64,000 nucleotides of DNA from Sphaerobacter thermophilus DSM 20745. GTDB taxonomy: Bacteria > Chloroflexota > Chloroflexia > Thermomicrobiales > Thermomicrobiaceae. The notes under the pieces are model-generated. The model did not search any database. It had not been told where the DNA came from and was given only the letters and a program-made list of their open reading frames with translations. Position 1 is the stretch's first letter. Each line of letters opens with the position of its first letter. Positions 29,941 to 37,941 of this stretch are shown here, piece by piece. The stretch covers positions 2,480,001 to 2,544,000 of the forward strand of contig NC_013523.1 of the NCBI RefSeq assembly GCF_000024985.1. Direction: 5' to 3'. Position numbers and translations under genes: made by a program.

Positions 29941-31793
29941 GCGGAAGAGAACTCGACGCCACCATCGAGATTGTGGAGGCACCGCACCGCATCAGCCGGT
30001 TGCTGGGCCTCTTGCCAGACGGGCGGGCCTACCTCGCAACGTGGGTCACGCTGCGAGTCACGTTGCGCGAGACGATCAACGACGCCGGCCAGATTGTGAA
30101 GCTGAAGACGCCGCGGGTAGAGCACCGCACCGAGCTGGTGATCCTCACGTTAGAGCCGAGTGGAAAGGTCAAAGCCTGGGGACCGCTCGACAATAGCGCA
30201 CCCTTCCCACCTGAGTGGGACATCCGGCTCGGCTACCAGCCGCCGGCGGATTGCCTGATATCGCCCGCTGGCTTCAAGCGCGCGATGGAGGGCGCTCGGC
30301 CGGACGCGGCCAGGCTCTTCGAGCAACTGGTTGATATCTTCGACCGCTTCCTTGATCTGTCCTTCGGCATTGCGGACCAGCGCACCACGGCGAAGGCTCT
30401 GGCGGTTTACGTGCTGAGCACCTGGCTCTCCGATGCGTTCGCGGCCTTCCCCTACCTCTGGCCGAACGGGGACAAGGGGAGCGGCAAGACCAAGACGCTG
30501 ACTCTAGTTGCCCGCCTGTCCTATTTGGGGCAAGTGATCTTGGCTGGCGGCTCGTACGCGGCGCTCCGTGACTTGTCCGAATACGGCGCGACGCTCTGCT
30601 TCGATGATGCTGAGAACCTGTCCGACCCAAAGACGAGCGACCCGGACAAGCGGGCGCTACTCTTGGCCGGCAACCGGAAGGGCGCCGCTGTTCCAGTGAA
30701 AGAGCCGAACGGCTCGCGTGGGTGGATGATCCGGAACGTGAGCGCCTACAGCCCGAAGGTGTTCTCGGCGATTCGGCTGCCGGACCCGGTGCTCGCTCGC
30801 CGGACCATCGTCGTGCCGCTGGTGCGGAGCGCGGACCCGAGTCGGGCGAACCACGATCCGGAAGAGGAGCACTACTGGCCGCATGACCGGCGGGAGCTGG
30901 TCGATAACCTGTGGATCTTCGGCCTTCACTACCTGGCCGCGGCGAAGAAGGCCTACGAGTCCACGGAGAGCCACCAGCTCACGGGACCGGGATTCGAACC
31001 GTGGCGGCCGCTCTTTGCGACGGCGCGCGTCATCGAAGATGCCGGGGTGCCTGATCTCGTGCAGTGCATCCGCGACGTGGCCGCGGCCTACCAGCGGGAG
31101 AAAGCCGACTTCGAGTATCCCGATGCGACGCGACTGGCCGTGATGGCGGTTGCCGAGATTGCGGACGTTCGGACGTTTTCGGACGTTTCGGACGTTTCGT
31201 TACAGGCCGATCCCGGGATGCAGCGGGAGGTCGAGTTCACGGCGGCCAGCGTTGCGGAACGGATGAACGCGCTTGCTCGCGACGAGGGCCTGGTCGATGG
31301 GGATGAAGAGTTCACCAACGCCAAGAGGGTGGGCAGAATCCTTGACCGGTTGCGGATCGCGCGGAAGCGGGACGAGGGCAAGCAGCGGACGCGGCTGCGG
31401 ACCATCCGCCGCATCGACGCCCTGAAGCTCTACCGCGCATACGTGCCGTCGGACGTTTCGGAGGACGCCCAAACCCCTTACGTCCAAACGTCCGAAACGT
31501 CCGAAAACGTCCGAACATCCGACGCATACGTGCCGCCGGACGTTTTGGAGGGCGCCCACACCTCTTACGTCCAAACGTCCGAAACGTCCGAAAACGTCCG
31601 AACGTCCGACATACCACAGCGGGCGTCCTTCACTGACATGACCGAATCGGACGCACCGGACGTTTCGGACGCTGAAATACAGCCCTATTCCAAACGGGGT
31701 GCGCCGCGCTGTCGGGGATGCGGTCGCGAGATCTCTGTCGTCAATGCGGCTGGGTTCTGTGGGGCGTGCCTAGTAAAGGAGAGTGCCGCGTGA
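29937..31793 (+). CDS. P-loop replication ATPase of E2 with iteron-bearing C-terminus
   Basis: 618 residues. Walker A at about 178-185 (GDKGSGKT), Walker B at about 215-221 (ATLCFDDAEN), a later 'SAIRLPDPVLARRTIVVPL' arginine-finger region typical of SF3-like/DUF3631-type element helicases, a helical part, two 29-residue tandem repeats (YVPSDVSEDAQT..., YVPPDVLEGAHT...), and a C-terminal zinc ribbon (CRGCGREI...GFCGAC). The repeat-coding DNA consists of GGACGTTTC/GTCCGAAAC iterons, so the probable initiator gene also holds its own binding sites. It sits in the same place as the E1 ATPase but belongs to a different P-loop type. Confidence 0.82.
   Translation: MSGRELDATIEIVEAPHRISRLLGLLPDGRAYLATWVTLRVTLRETINDAGQIVKLKTPRVEHRTELVILTLEPSGKVKAWGPLDNSAPFPPEWDIRLGYQPPADCLISPAGFKRAMEGARPDAARLFEQLVDIFDRFLDLSFGIADQRTTAKALAVYVLSTWLSDAFAAFPYLWPNGDKGSGKTKTLTLVARLSYLGQVILAGGSYAALRDLSEYGATLCFDDAENLSDPKTSDPDKRALLLAGNRKGAAVPVKEPNGSRGWMIRNVSAYSPKVFSAIRLPDPVLARRTIVVPLVRSADPSRANHDPEEEHYWPHDRRELVDNLWIFGLHYLAAAKKAYESTESHQLTGPGFEPWRPLFATARVIEDAGVPDLVQCIRDVAAAYQREKADFEYPDATRLAVMAVAEIADVRTFSDVSDVSLQADPGMQREVEFTAASVAERMNALARDEGLVDGDEEFTNAKRVGRILDRLRIARKRDEGKQRTRLRTIRRIDALKLYRAYVPSDVSEDAQTPYVQTSETSENVRTSDAYVPPDVLEGAHTSYVQTSETSENVRTSDIPQRASFTDMTESDAPDVSDAEIQPYSKRGAPRCRGCGREISVVNAAGFCGACLVKESAA
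31163..31198. repeat. Iteron cluster 1 of E2
   Basis: Four tandem forward units GGACGTTC, GGACGTTTTC, GGACGTTTC, GGACGTTTC inside the ATPase gene. Same unit as in E1 at 10269-10294. Confidence 0.75.
31440..31672. repeat. Iteron cluster 2 of E2 with 87-bp tandem repeat
   Basis: Two 87-bp direct repeats (31440-31526, 31527-31613), each with one forward GGACGTTT unit and a run of reverse units (GTCCAAAC, GTCCGAAAC, GTCCGAAAAC, GTCCGAAC); another forward pair lies at 31657-31672. Spacing is 8-10 bp, as in plasmid iterons. Confidence 0.75.
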
Positions 31794-32164
31794 CCTGGCT
31801 TATCGAGTGCGGCCGATGCGCTGCGACTTACGAGGTAGACCGGGCGGCGATCATGGGCGGCCGGTGGCTTATCTGTCCACAGTGCAGCGGCCAAGGCCAT
31901 AAACCCGCTGTAGGCCCTTCTGCGGCTTCTGGAGGCCAAATACGGCCAATCCCGGGTCATGAGGGTGATTCCACCTGTAACGGCGAATCGGCGCGTACAG
32001 GCGATTCTGACAAGCCGGAAACGGAGCCCGGGCGGGGTTGGCTGATCCAGTGCGCCGACTGCGGCCGCACCTACCTCGTCACGCGCGAGGAGATTATGAG
32101 CGGCAGTTGGCTTCACAAGCGGTGCCCGCACTGTGCCGGCGGCGACGGGAAGGAGGCTGCCTAA
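31790..32164 (+). CDS. Double zinc-ribbon protein (E2 copy)
   Basis: 124 residues: two similar ribbons (WLIECGRCAATYEVDRAAIM ... CPQCSG and WLIQCADCGRTYLVTREEIM ... CPHCAGG) joined by a low-complexity linker, ending in KEAA like the single-ribbon E1 protein at 13240-13428. GTG start at 31790 overlaps the ATPase stop (GTGA), with AAAGGAGAG upstream. An internal duplication relative to E1. Confidence 0.8.
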   Translation: MTWLIECGRCAATYEVDRAAIMGGRWLICPQCSGQGHKPAVGPSAASGGQIRPIPGHEGDSTCNGESARTGDSDKPETEPGRGWLIQCADCGRTYLVTREEIMSGSWLHKRCPHCAGGDGKEAA

Positions 32165-32469
32165 TGACGCGCGCGACCACGCCGGGTGCGCTGATCCACG
32201 CCGTGGCCGGCCAGGAGCCGGAGCGGGCGTTGGTCGCGGCGATCGTGCGCCAGGCGGTGGACGACGCCCGCGCCGGCGATGCCGAGGCGCGCGCGTGGCT
32301 CGGCTCGGAGGCCTGCGCACGCTGGCTGGCGTGGCTCGTGCCGGACGGAGCCGACCCGGCTGCGGTGCAGGCGCAGCTTGTGGCCGATGTGGACGCGGCG
32401 CTCGCACGCCGCCGTACCACGACTGCCGCGCGGCAGACCAGGCGGGCCCAGCGCCGCGCCGCCGCGTGA
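32164..32469 (+). CDS. Conserved small protein shared by E2 and E1
   Basis: 101 residues; TRATTPGALIHAVAGQEPER and GDAEARAWLGSEACARWLAW match the E1 protein at 12950-13240. It directly follows the zinc-ribbon gene in both elements, with an overlapping start (CTAATG). The C-terminus is Arg/Thr-rich. Function unknown. Confidence 0.8.
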   Translation: MTRATTPGALIHAVAGQEPERALVAAIVRQAVDDARAGDAEARAWLGSEACARWLAWLVPDGADPAAVQAQLVADVDAALARRRTTTAARQTRRAQRRAAA

Positions 32470-32862
32470 TCCGGGATATATAGGGGGTGCCGCCATGCAG
32501 CACCGCAGACGCCGCGACACCGCACCGCTCCGCACCGCTCCGCAGCCAGGCGCTGCCGTACGCACGACGCCACGCGGCCGCCAGGCGACGCCGCGCACCA
32601 CGGCGGCACGACCCGCAGGCCTGCGGGCACGACCGCACCGGCGCGCGACGCACGACGCACACCGCAGGGTGGGGAGTACCACGCACAGCGTTGCGCCCGC
32701 GCCGCGACCGCGCATCGTGGGCGACGCCGGCCGGAGCTGCGCGGGCATGCGGGCGAGGGGGGAGGGGCGGGGCAAATCTTCAAACGGTGCCGCCTATAGA
32801 CCGCGCGCGGGCCTCGATAAATGTACGCCCAATCGTGGGACTTTCGCTGAGGAGGTCAGGGA
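32470..32862 (+). other. GC-rich 390-bp stretch without a convincing gene
   Basis: Frames are open but consist of Arg/Ala/Pro low-complexity residues (an ATG at 32494 gives one). It ends in GCTGAGGAGGTCAGGG, the ribosome binding site of the terminase gene. An HNH gene or a packaging (pac/cos) site commonly lies here in phages; neither can be shown. Confidence 0.4.
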
Positions 32863-33324
32863 ATGGCAGGACCGGGACGTATCCCAAAGCCGGCGCACCT
32901 GGTGCGAGGGCATCGGAAGGTGATGGCGGTGAAGCTCGCGACGGGCACACCCGCTCGGCAGCGGGCGCCGCGGCTGCCCGCGATCGACGGGCTGGCGTGG
33001 CACACCAAGACGCGGGCCTGGTGGCGCAATGTTTGGCGGTCACCGATGGCCGAGCAGTACACACCAACTGATGAGGACGGGCTGCTCCGTCTGGCGATCC
33101 TTGTGAATAGCTTCTACCAGACGCACGACCCGAAGTTGATGGCTGAGATTCGTCTGCAAGAGCAGCGATTCGGCCTCGATCCGGTGTCTCGCGCTCGGCT
33201 GCGCTGGGAACTTGCGCCGCCGGCGACAGAGCGAGAGCCGGGGAACGTAACCCAGCTTTGGGCTGGAACCGACCCGCGACGAACGCTCGATCGCGGCGGG
33301 AAGGAGGCAGATAGCGATGGATAA
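32863..33324 (+). CDS. Terminase small-subunit-like protein
   Basis: 153 residues. The start AGPGRIPKPAHLVRGHRKV and the following 'PRLPAIDGLAWHTKTRAWWRNVWRSPMAEQYTPTDEDGLLRLAILVN'-like region (shown here in parts: TKTRAWWRNVWRSPM, TPTDEDGLLRLAILV) match P27/TerS-type small terminase proteins of HK97-like phages, which recognise the packaging site and recruit the large subunit. GAGGAGGTCAGGG precedes the ATG. There is no large terminase in E2, so packaging would depend on a helper's motor. Confidence 0.75.
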   Translation: MAGPGRIPKPAHLVRGHRKVMAVKLATGTPARQRAPRLPAIDGLAWHTKTRAWWRNVWRSPMAEQYTPTDEDGLLRLAILVNSFYQTHDPKLMAEIRLQEQRFGLDPVSRARLRWELAPPATEREPGNVTQLWAGTDPRRTLDRGGKEADSDG

Positions 33325-33544
33325 GGGGCGCGAAACGGGGACGGGGCGCCCGCCACGCACGGGGGAATTCGTGTTGACTGCGGTGCAAGCGTGCCGGGCG
33401 GTAATTGAGGCGTGGGAATTGCGTTGCGCGGCGCCGGAACCGTTGTCCGATGAGGCAGAGGAGCTGCTTTGGCGCGCATTGCGGCTTGCTCGTGATTGTT
33501 CGGCCGATGCTTTCGCGAACTCGCCCGCATCTGGTAAAATGTAA
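33317..33544 (+). CDS. Small hypothetical protein before the capsid gene
   Basis: 75 residues, overlapping the end of the TerS-like gene by 8 nt. Helical (FVLTAVQACRAVIEAWELRC, SDEAEELLWRALRLARDC). No family recognised. Confidence 0.6.
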   Translation: MDKGRETGTGRPPRTGEFVLTAVQACRAVIEAWELRCAAPEPLSDEAEELLWRALRLARDCSADAFANSPASGKM

Positions 33545-33812
33545 TCGGAGCTCCTGTCGGAGCTTGTGGATATCACCCATGGCGGCGCGGGAGCTGGACG
33601 GCGCCGCGCCGCTCATCCTCCACAGGCTCCACCGGCGCTGGGGACGCCGGCTGGACAATCGAAAAGCGTTCGCAACAGGTGTGAACGAACCCACGCAGCA
33701 GCGTGCGGGTGACACCGGACCGCTCGGCGGCTGGACGGCGCCGAGGGGGAAGGAACTTCACCTTAGCAGCGCTGTTTTTTGTTTTCTCTGAGGCAGACAA
33801 GGAGGGTGTGTC
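33545..33812. other. 268-bp gap upstream of the capsid gene
   Basis: No clear gene (a 35-codon frame from ATG 33579 exists). Two copies of GCTGGACGGCGCCG-like sequence (about 33594 and 33732) bracket it, and GGAGCTCCTGTCGGAGC forms a small hairpin. CTGTTTTTTGTTTTCTC lies just before the capsid ribosome binding site (AAGGAGGGTG). Confidence 0.4.
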
Positions 33813-35003
33813 ATGAAGATCATCAGTATCCCGGAGGTGCGTGACATTCACCAAGCGCGCGCCAAGCGCCGGGAACTGCTGACGCGGATGGCAGATCTTG
33901 AACAGCGCGTCGCCAACGGTGACACTGCGTGCCGGCCGCTACTGGAGGCCGACCGGGAGACGGTGGCAGCGCTCGAAGCGTTCATCGAACACGAGCAAGA
34001 ACGGCGCGAGGCGCGCGACCGCGCGGAGAGCGCGGGAACGGGAGGAAGCGACCCGTACGAGCCGCCGCCAGCCGACGGGCGCACCATGCCGATTGCCGGC
34101 GGTCGAGCGGGTGGGCTGTGGCGCGCGCTCCAGCAAGGCGGCTGGGATCTGCGGAGTAACCCTGGCGTCACCGTCTTGCTGCGCGAGGCGTTGCCGCCGT
34201 CGTTCCCGGACCCTGCGACGTATAGCCCACGCCCGGCCGGCGATATCGTGCCGATGCCAGCTGACAGCCGCTATCTGTGGTCGGTGTTCCCGTCGGCTGA
34301 TATCGGCATGGACACGAGCGTACAGGACTTCCGGCAGACCGCGCGCGAAGTCACCGGCACGGTCGAGCGCGACCTCGATGCGACCACGGACAAGGCGACG
34401 CTTTCCGTCGGTATCGAGCACGTGGTGGCCGAGGTGAGGCAATTCGCGGTTGTGCTGAAGGATGTCCCGACTGCGGTCCTGGAGTCGTTGCCGACGGCGC
34501 AGCGCTTCTTCGAGACCGAAGCGCGGCGGGCGCTGAATCAGGCGATTGACCAGCACTGCTACAACGCGATCATCAACGCCAACCCGCCGAGTGGCGACAC
34601 CGGCGCGGACCTGATCCAGCAGGTGCGGCATGGCGTCGCGGCCATGCGGAGCAATGGGGCGAATCCCACGGTGCTGGCGCTCAACCCCGCAGACGCGGTG
34701 GCACTGGACCTAGCCCAGCAGCCCAGCGGCGATGGCGATGGCGACTACATCTTCCCGACTCGGGCGACCGGCAGCGCGAGCCCGCTGTGGGGCCTCACCG
34801 TCTTCGAGTCGCCCATCGTGACCGACCCACTGTTGATCGATCCACAGATGATCGGGCAGTTGTATTTGGGTAGCTTGGCAGTGTTGGCAGACCCGTACTC
34901 GAAGCTGGCTCAGAACCTGGTCGATATCCGCTTCGAGCTGCGGGCCTTGCTCCACGTGCGGAGCGCGTTCGGCGCCTATGTGATCGCCGGCGCCGGTGCA
35001 TAG
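33813..35003 (+). CDS. HK97-fold major capsid protein
   Basis: 396 residues. The first about 75 residues are a charged coiled coil (EVRDIHQARAKRRELLTRMA) like the delta/scaffold domain of HK97 capsid proteins. The fold then follows: E-loop segment (TDKATLSVGIEHVVAEVRQF), spine helix (LPTAQRFFETEARRALNQAI), P-domain 'PTVLALNPADAVALDL', and a C-terminal A-domain (PLWGLTVFESPIVTDPLLID, LADPYSKLAQNLVDIRFELR, LLHVRSAFGAYVIAG). It assembles phage heads or encapsulin-like shells. No prohead protease or portal adjoins it. A strong hairpin at 35039-35069 follows. Confidence 0.88.
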   Translation: MKIISIPEVRDIHQARAKRRELLTRMADLEQRVANGDTACRPLLEADRETVAALEAFIEHEQERREARDRAESAGTGGSDPYEPPPADGRTMPIAGGRAGGLWRALQQGGWDLRSNPGVTVLLREALPPSFPDPATYSPRPAGDIVPMPADSRYLWSVFPSADIGMDTSVQDFRQTAREVTGTVERDLDATTDKATLSVGIEHVVAEVRQFAVVLKDVPTAVLESLPTAQRFFETEARRALNQAIDQHCYNAIINANPPSGDTGADLIQQVRHGVAAMRSNGANPTVLALNPADAVALDLAQQPSGDGDGDYIFPTRATGSASPLWGLTVFESPIVTDPLLIDPQMIGQLYLGSLAVLADPYSKLAQNLVDIRFELRALLHVRSAFGAYVIAGAGA

Positions 35004-35038
35004 CACGCTCCCTTCCTCCCCAATTCACCCCTACCGAC

Positions 35039-35069
35039 GCACGGCCGCGGTTGATCGCCGCGGTCGTGC
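35039..35069 (+). terminator. Hairpin after the capsid gene
   Basis: GCACGGCCGCGG / CCGCGGTCGTGC stem, one mismatch, loop TTGATCG. It separates the capsid gene from the recombinase region. Confidence 0.6.
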
Positions 35070-35179
35070 TCTATGCAAGACCGAGATTGTGTGTCACAAT
35101 GCTCTCGATGGGACGAGGAAGCCCCGCGCTGCGGACACAGCCGGGGCGTTGGCGAATCACCTGCTAGGGAGGTGACCGC

Positions 35180-35413
35180 ATGCATAGTCTACCCCCTCAC
35201 GGCGGACTGCGGCACGCGACCGCGCGATACTCGCGGCCGGCATCCGAGCTCACCAGATTCTCAAGGAGCCGGCCGTCTCCCGGGGTATGGAAGCTATCGC
35301 CGGAGCGCTGCTGCGTCGGCAGTGGCTGCCCTATGTCGCAGCGCGCGCGGTCTACGGGGCGGCGGCAGGCCTTGGAGTCTAGCCGGGAGGACTGCAATGG
35401 CGAGTGTATCTAA
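35180..35413 (+). CDS. Possible small gene upstream of the E2 recombinase
   Basis: GGGAGGTG lies 6-13 nt before the ATG, which is the only strong argument; the 77-residue product has no recognisable features and is Ser/Arg/Pro-rich. Another frame over the same DNA looks more protein-like (QILKEPAVSRGMEAIAGALL) but has no good start, so a frameshifted gene is possible. Confidence 0.3.
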   Translation: MHSLPPHGGLRHATARYSRPASELTRFSRSRPSPGVWKLSPERCCVGSGCPMSQRARSTGRRQALESSREDCNGECI

Positions 35414-37073
35414 CCGCACGACGGCTGCACAGTCCCGACGGGCGGCGATCTACGCCAGAGTCTCGACCGATCGGCAATCAGTCGAGGGTCAGATCGAATT
35501 TGCCCGGGAATGGGCGCCCAAGCACGGCTACACGTTGACGGAGATCTACGCCGACAATGCGCGCTCTGGCACGATCCCGTTTGCGGAGCGCGAGGCTGGC
35601 CGGCGGCTCCTGATCGATCTTCGGGCCGGCCGGTTCGACGTAGTATTGGTCTACAAGTACGACCGGCTGGGCCGTGACCGCGAGGTCGGCGATATCGAGA
35701 CGCGGCAAGCCATCCTCGATATCGAGCGCGCCGGCGGCCAGATCATCGCCATGACGCAGCCGATTGACGCCTCGACGATCATGGGGCGGTTCACGCGCTC
35801 GGTTCAAATCGACATCGGCACGATTGAGCGACTGAACACGCTTGAGCGGTCGGCTGACACGCTCGCAACACTGGTGAGGCGGCCGGGATTCTTCACCGGC
35901 GGCACAGCGCCTTACGGCTACCGCGTCGAGGGCCAAGACCGGGACGCTCGGCTCGTGGTGGATGAGGAACCGATCCCGGGCCTGGATATCAGCCCGGCCG
36001 ATGTCGTGCGAATGATCTATCACTGGCTCGTCGCCGAAGGCCGCTCTACCGTCTGGATCGCTGCTGAGTTGAACCGGCGGGGCATCCCGACGCGGGCCCT
36101 GCTTGCCGGCCGCGCTCGTCCGACGGCCGGTATCTGGCGGCCGGGCCGCGTCAGCACGATGGTGCGCAATACGGTCTATAAGGGCGTCGCGGTCTATGGC
36201 CGCCGCAAGTCCGGCCGCAGCCCGTTCCCGGTCCCCGTCACCGAGCGGGAAGTCCCCGCTATCGTGGATGCCGAGACGTGGGAAGCCGCACAGGAGCAGC
36301 TTCGACGCAACAAGAAGCGAGCCAAGCGCAACGCCAAGCGGCAGTACCTCCTGAGCGGGCTGGTGAAGTGTGGCGCCTGTGGCTCGAACTATACCGGCCT
36401 CGCCTACACCACGAAGGACGGGCAAGAGCGTCGCTATTACACCTGCAATAACATCCACCAGCGCCACAACACGGGCGGGGAGCGCTGCACGAACCCCGCG
36501 CTGAGTTGGCAGTACGAGGAACTGATCTGGCGCGACATTGACGCCTGGCTCGAGAACCCCGGACCGATCCTCGAAGAGCTTGCCGCGCAACTGAACACCG
36601 ATGCGGACGACGCGGGCAATATCGAGGCCGATATCGAGCGCCGGCGGCGCCAACTGGCGGGCCAGGAGAAAGAGCGGGAACGACTGCTCACCGCTTACCG
36701 CAAGGGCATCATCGACGATACCGACCTCGAGCGCGAGCTTGCGGCCATGCGCCGCGAGCGGGCCGTGCTCGAGGAAGAGATCGAAGCACTGAAGCGGGCG
36801 CAACAGCGTCGGGAGGAGCGCCGGGCCGGGCTGGTGACCGCGGCCGCGCTGCTCGAGGAACTGAAGGCCCGGCGCCGCGAAGGGTTGACGTTCGCGGTCA
36901 AGCGGCAGGTCGTGGAGGCGCTGGTGAAGGAGATTGTGGTGCAGCCGGACGGGACGCCGGATGTCACCTATCGCTTTGCCGTGATTAACAACCGCACGGA
37001 ACTTTGTGGAGGTACTGCTGGTGGTACTCCTCGGCGTAGTAGAAGGGGCCGAGCGGCGCGATCTCGGTCGTGA
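35397..37073 (+). CDS. int: Large serine recombinase of E2
   Basis: 558 residues. Resolvase domain with nucleophile Ser23 in YARVSTDRQ and 'YKYDRLGRD'; recombinase domain; zinc ribbon ([10 protein letters not shown]...YYTCNN...CTNPAL); a long coiled coil ([40 protein letters not shown]); and an att-spanning C-terminus. The ATG at 35397 follows GGGAGG. The codons after TELC are host-derived (Arg-rich, ending [10 protein letters not shown]). In the circular element the frame would read through attP to TGA 28216-28218 with a different 20-residue tail starting [12 protein letters not shown]. Confidence 0.95.
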   Translation: MASVSNRTTAAQSRRAAIYARVSTDRQSVEGQIEFAREWAPKHGYTLTEIYADNARSGTIPFAEREAGRRLLIDLRAGRFDVVLVYKYDRLGRDREVGDIETRQAILDIERAGGQIIAMTQPIDASTIMGRFTRSVQIDIGTIERLNTLERSADTLATLVRRPGFFTGGTAPYGYRVEGQDRDARLVVDEEPIPGLDISPADVVRMIYHWLVAEGRSTVWIAAELNRRGIPTRALLAGRARPTAGIWRPGRVSTMVRNTVYKGVAVYGRRKSGRSPFPVPVTEREVPAIVDAETWEAAQEQLRRNKKRAKRNAKRQYLLSGLVKCGACGSNYTGLAYTTKDGQERRYYTCNNIHQRHNTGGERCTNPALSWQYEELIWRDIDAWLENPGPILEELAAQLNTDADDAGNIEADIERRRRQLAGQEKERERLLTAYRKGIIDDTDLERELAAMRRERAVLEEEIEALKRAQQRREERRAGLVTAAALLEELKARRREGLTFAVKRQVVEALVKEIVVQPDGTPDVTYRFAVINNRTELCGGTAGGTPRRSRRGRAARSRS

Positions 37074-37590
37074 TCTCCTCATGGTAGCCGGCCTGGCGCA
37101 GCGCCACCTGGTAGGCCGCGCGCATCCCCTCGGCGATCCGCCGCTGCCGGTCGTCGGCGTAGAAGATCGCCGAGCGGTACTGCGTGCCGATGTCGTTGCC
37201 CTGGCGCATGCCCTGGGTCGGGTCGTGCTCTTCAAAGAAGGTGCGCACCAGTGATTCGTACGACACCTTCGCCGGGTCGAAGACGACCAGCACCGCCTCG
37301 GCGTGGCCGGTGCGCCCGGTGCAGACCTCCTCATAGGTCGGGTGAGGCGTGAAGCCGCCGGTGTAGCCGACCGCCGTGGTGTACACCCCGTCGATCCGCC
37401 AGAAGAGCCGCTCGGCGCCCCAGAAGCAGCCGAGGGCAAACACCGCCGTCTCCAGCCCCTCCGGGAAGGGCGGCTGGATCGGCGTGCCCAGCACGGCGTG
37501 GTGACTGGGGATCGCGAACGCCGGGCGGTCACGACCCGGCAGCGCCTCCTCGGGTGCGATCAAAGTCGATGGGGTGCGATGAAACCACAT
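36985..37590 (-). CDS. msrA: MsrA domain of a split MsrAB (methionine-S-sulfoxide reductase)
   Basis: 201 residues. The catalytic Cys lies in [14 protein letters not shown]; other family motifs are [50 protein letters not shown] and '[15 protein letters not shown]'. It reduces Met-S-sulfoxide. The native C-terminus ([14 protein letters not shown], with resolving cysteines) is on the far side of E2 at about 28100-28150; here the frame ends CGC after HKVP, entirely from element DNA. The ATG at 37590 has GGAGGA 7 nt upstream. Retained Cys residues may or may not resolve the catalytic sulfenic acid. Confidence 0.93.
   Translation of the reverse strand: MWFHRTPSTLIAPEEALPGRDRPAFAIPSHHAVLGTPIQPPFPEGLETAVFALGCFWGAERLFWRIDGVYTTAVGYTGGFTPHPTYEEVCTGRTGHAEAVLVVFDPAKVSYESLVRTFFEEHDPTQGMRQGNDIGTQYRSAIFYADDRQRRIAEGMRAAYQVALRQAGYHEEITTEIAPLGPFYYAEEYHQQYLHKVPCGC
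36997..37008. other. attR of element E2
   Basis: Second copy of CGGAACTTTGTG. Joining the element ends gives an attP with ACCGCAC / GTGCGGT and GTGAT / ATCAC inverted pairs around GGAACTTT, centred on AC (37001-37002). Confidence 0.93.
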
Positions 37591-37941
37591 AGTCATTCCT
37601 CCGCGATAGCGCCGACCGGTACGGAGCCCTTCCAAGCAGGTCGCATTCCGCCAGCCCGCACGCCACGCCCGGTCGTTGCTCGTCTATACACTCAATTGTA
37701 TCGAGGCTGGGAAGGCTCCAAGCTCGGGCGAGGGGATCAGGCCTAGAAATCGGCTGCGATTACGTCGGTGACGACCCCGCGCTGACAGCAAGTGGACGGC
37801 GCCGCTCCCCTCTAAACTCAAGGAAGCGCACCTCGGTTAGATGACCCAGAGTCAGTGGGTCGCAGCAAGGTTGGTCCTGGGTTGATCGAGCGTCCACCCG
37901 ACAACGATCGGGTGGCGCGGGGTCAATTGAGATCCTTCGAC
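37591..37941. other. Intergenic stretch, no gene seen
   Basis: 350 bp upstream of msrA and downstream of the RAMA nuclease gene. It should hold the msrA promoter; no clear consensus boxes, repeat or RNA recognised. Confidence 0.3.

Larger units (their letters stand above)
28151..37002. mobile_element. Integrative element E2, phage-satellite-like (about 8.85 kb)
   Basis: Bounded by identical 12-bp cores and by the two halves of an msrA-msrB fusion gene. Genes all point rightward: HTH gene, two small genes, CHC2 primase-like, ATPase, zinc ribbons, conserved small protein, terminase-small-subunit-like, small protein, HK97-fold capsid protein, large serine recombinase. No portal, large terminase, protease or tail genes. 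The replication part matches E1 in order. Confidence 0.92.

Noticed and set aside
31163-31672. CRISPR array reading of the repeated GGACGTTT/GTCCGAAA sequence
   Set aside because: Units are 8-10 bp with no unique spacers and lie in a coding frame; they fit iterons.
32494-32862. Open frames between the small shared gene and TerS in E2, possibly an HNH endonuclease
   Set aside because: No frame shows the Cys knuckles and His-Asn-His pattern; products are Arg/Ala/Pro low complexity, as expected from GC-rich noncoding DNA.
33813-35003. Encapsulin nanocompartment shell
   Set aside because: Kept only as an alternative: a cargo enzyme with a targeting tail is not adjacent, the N-terminal coiled coil is more phage-like, and a TerS-like gene lies just upstream.
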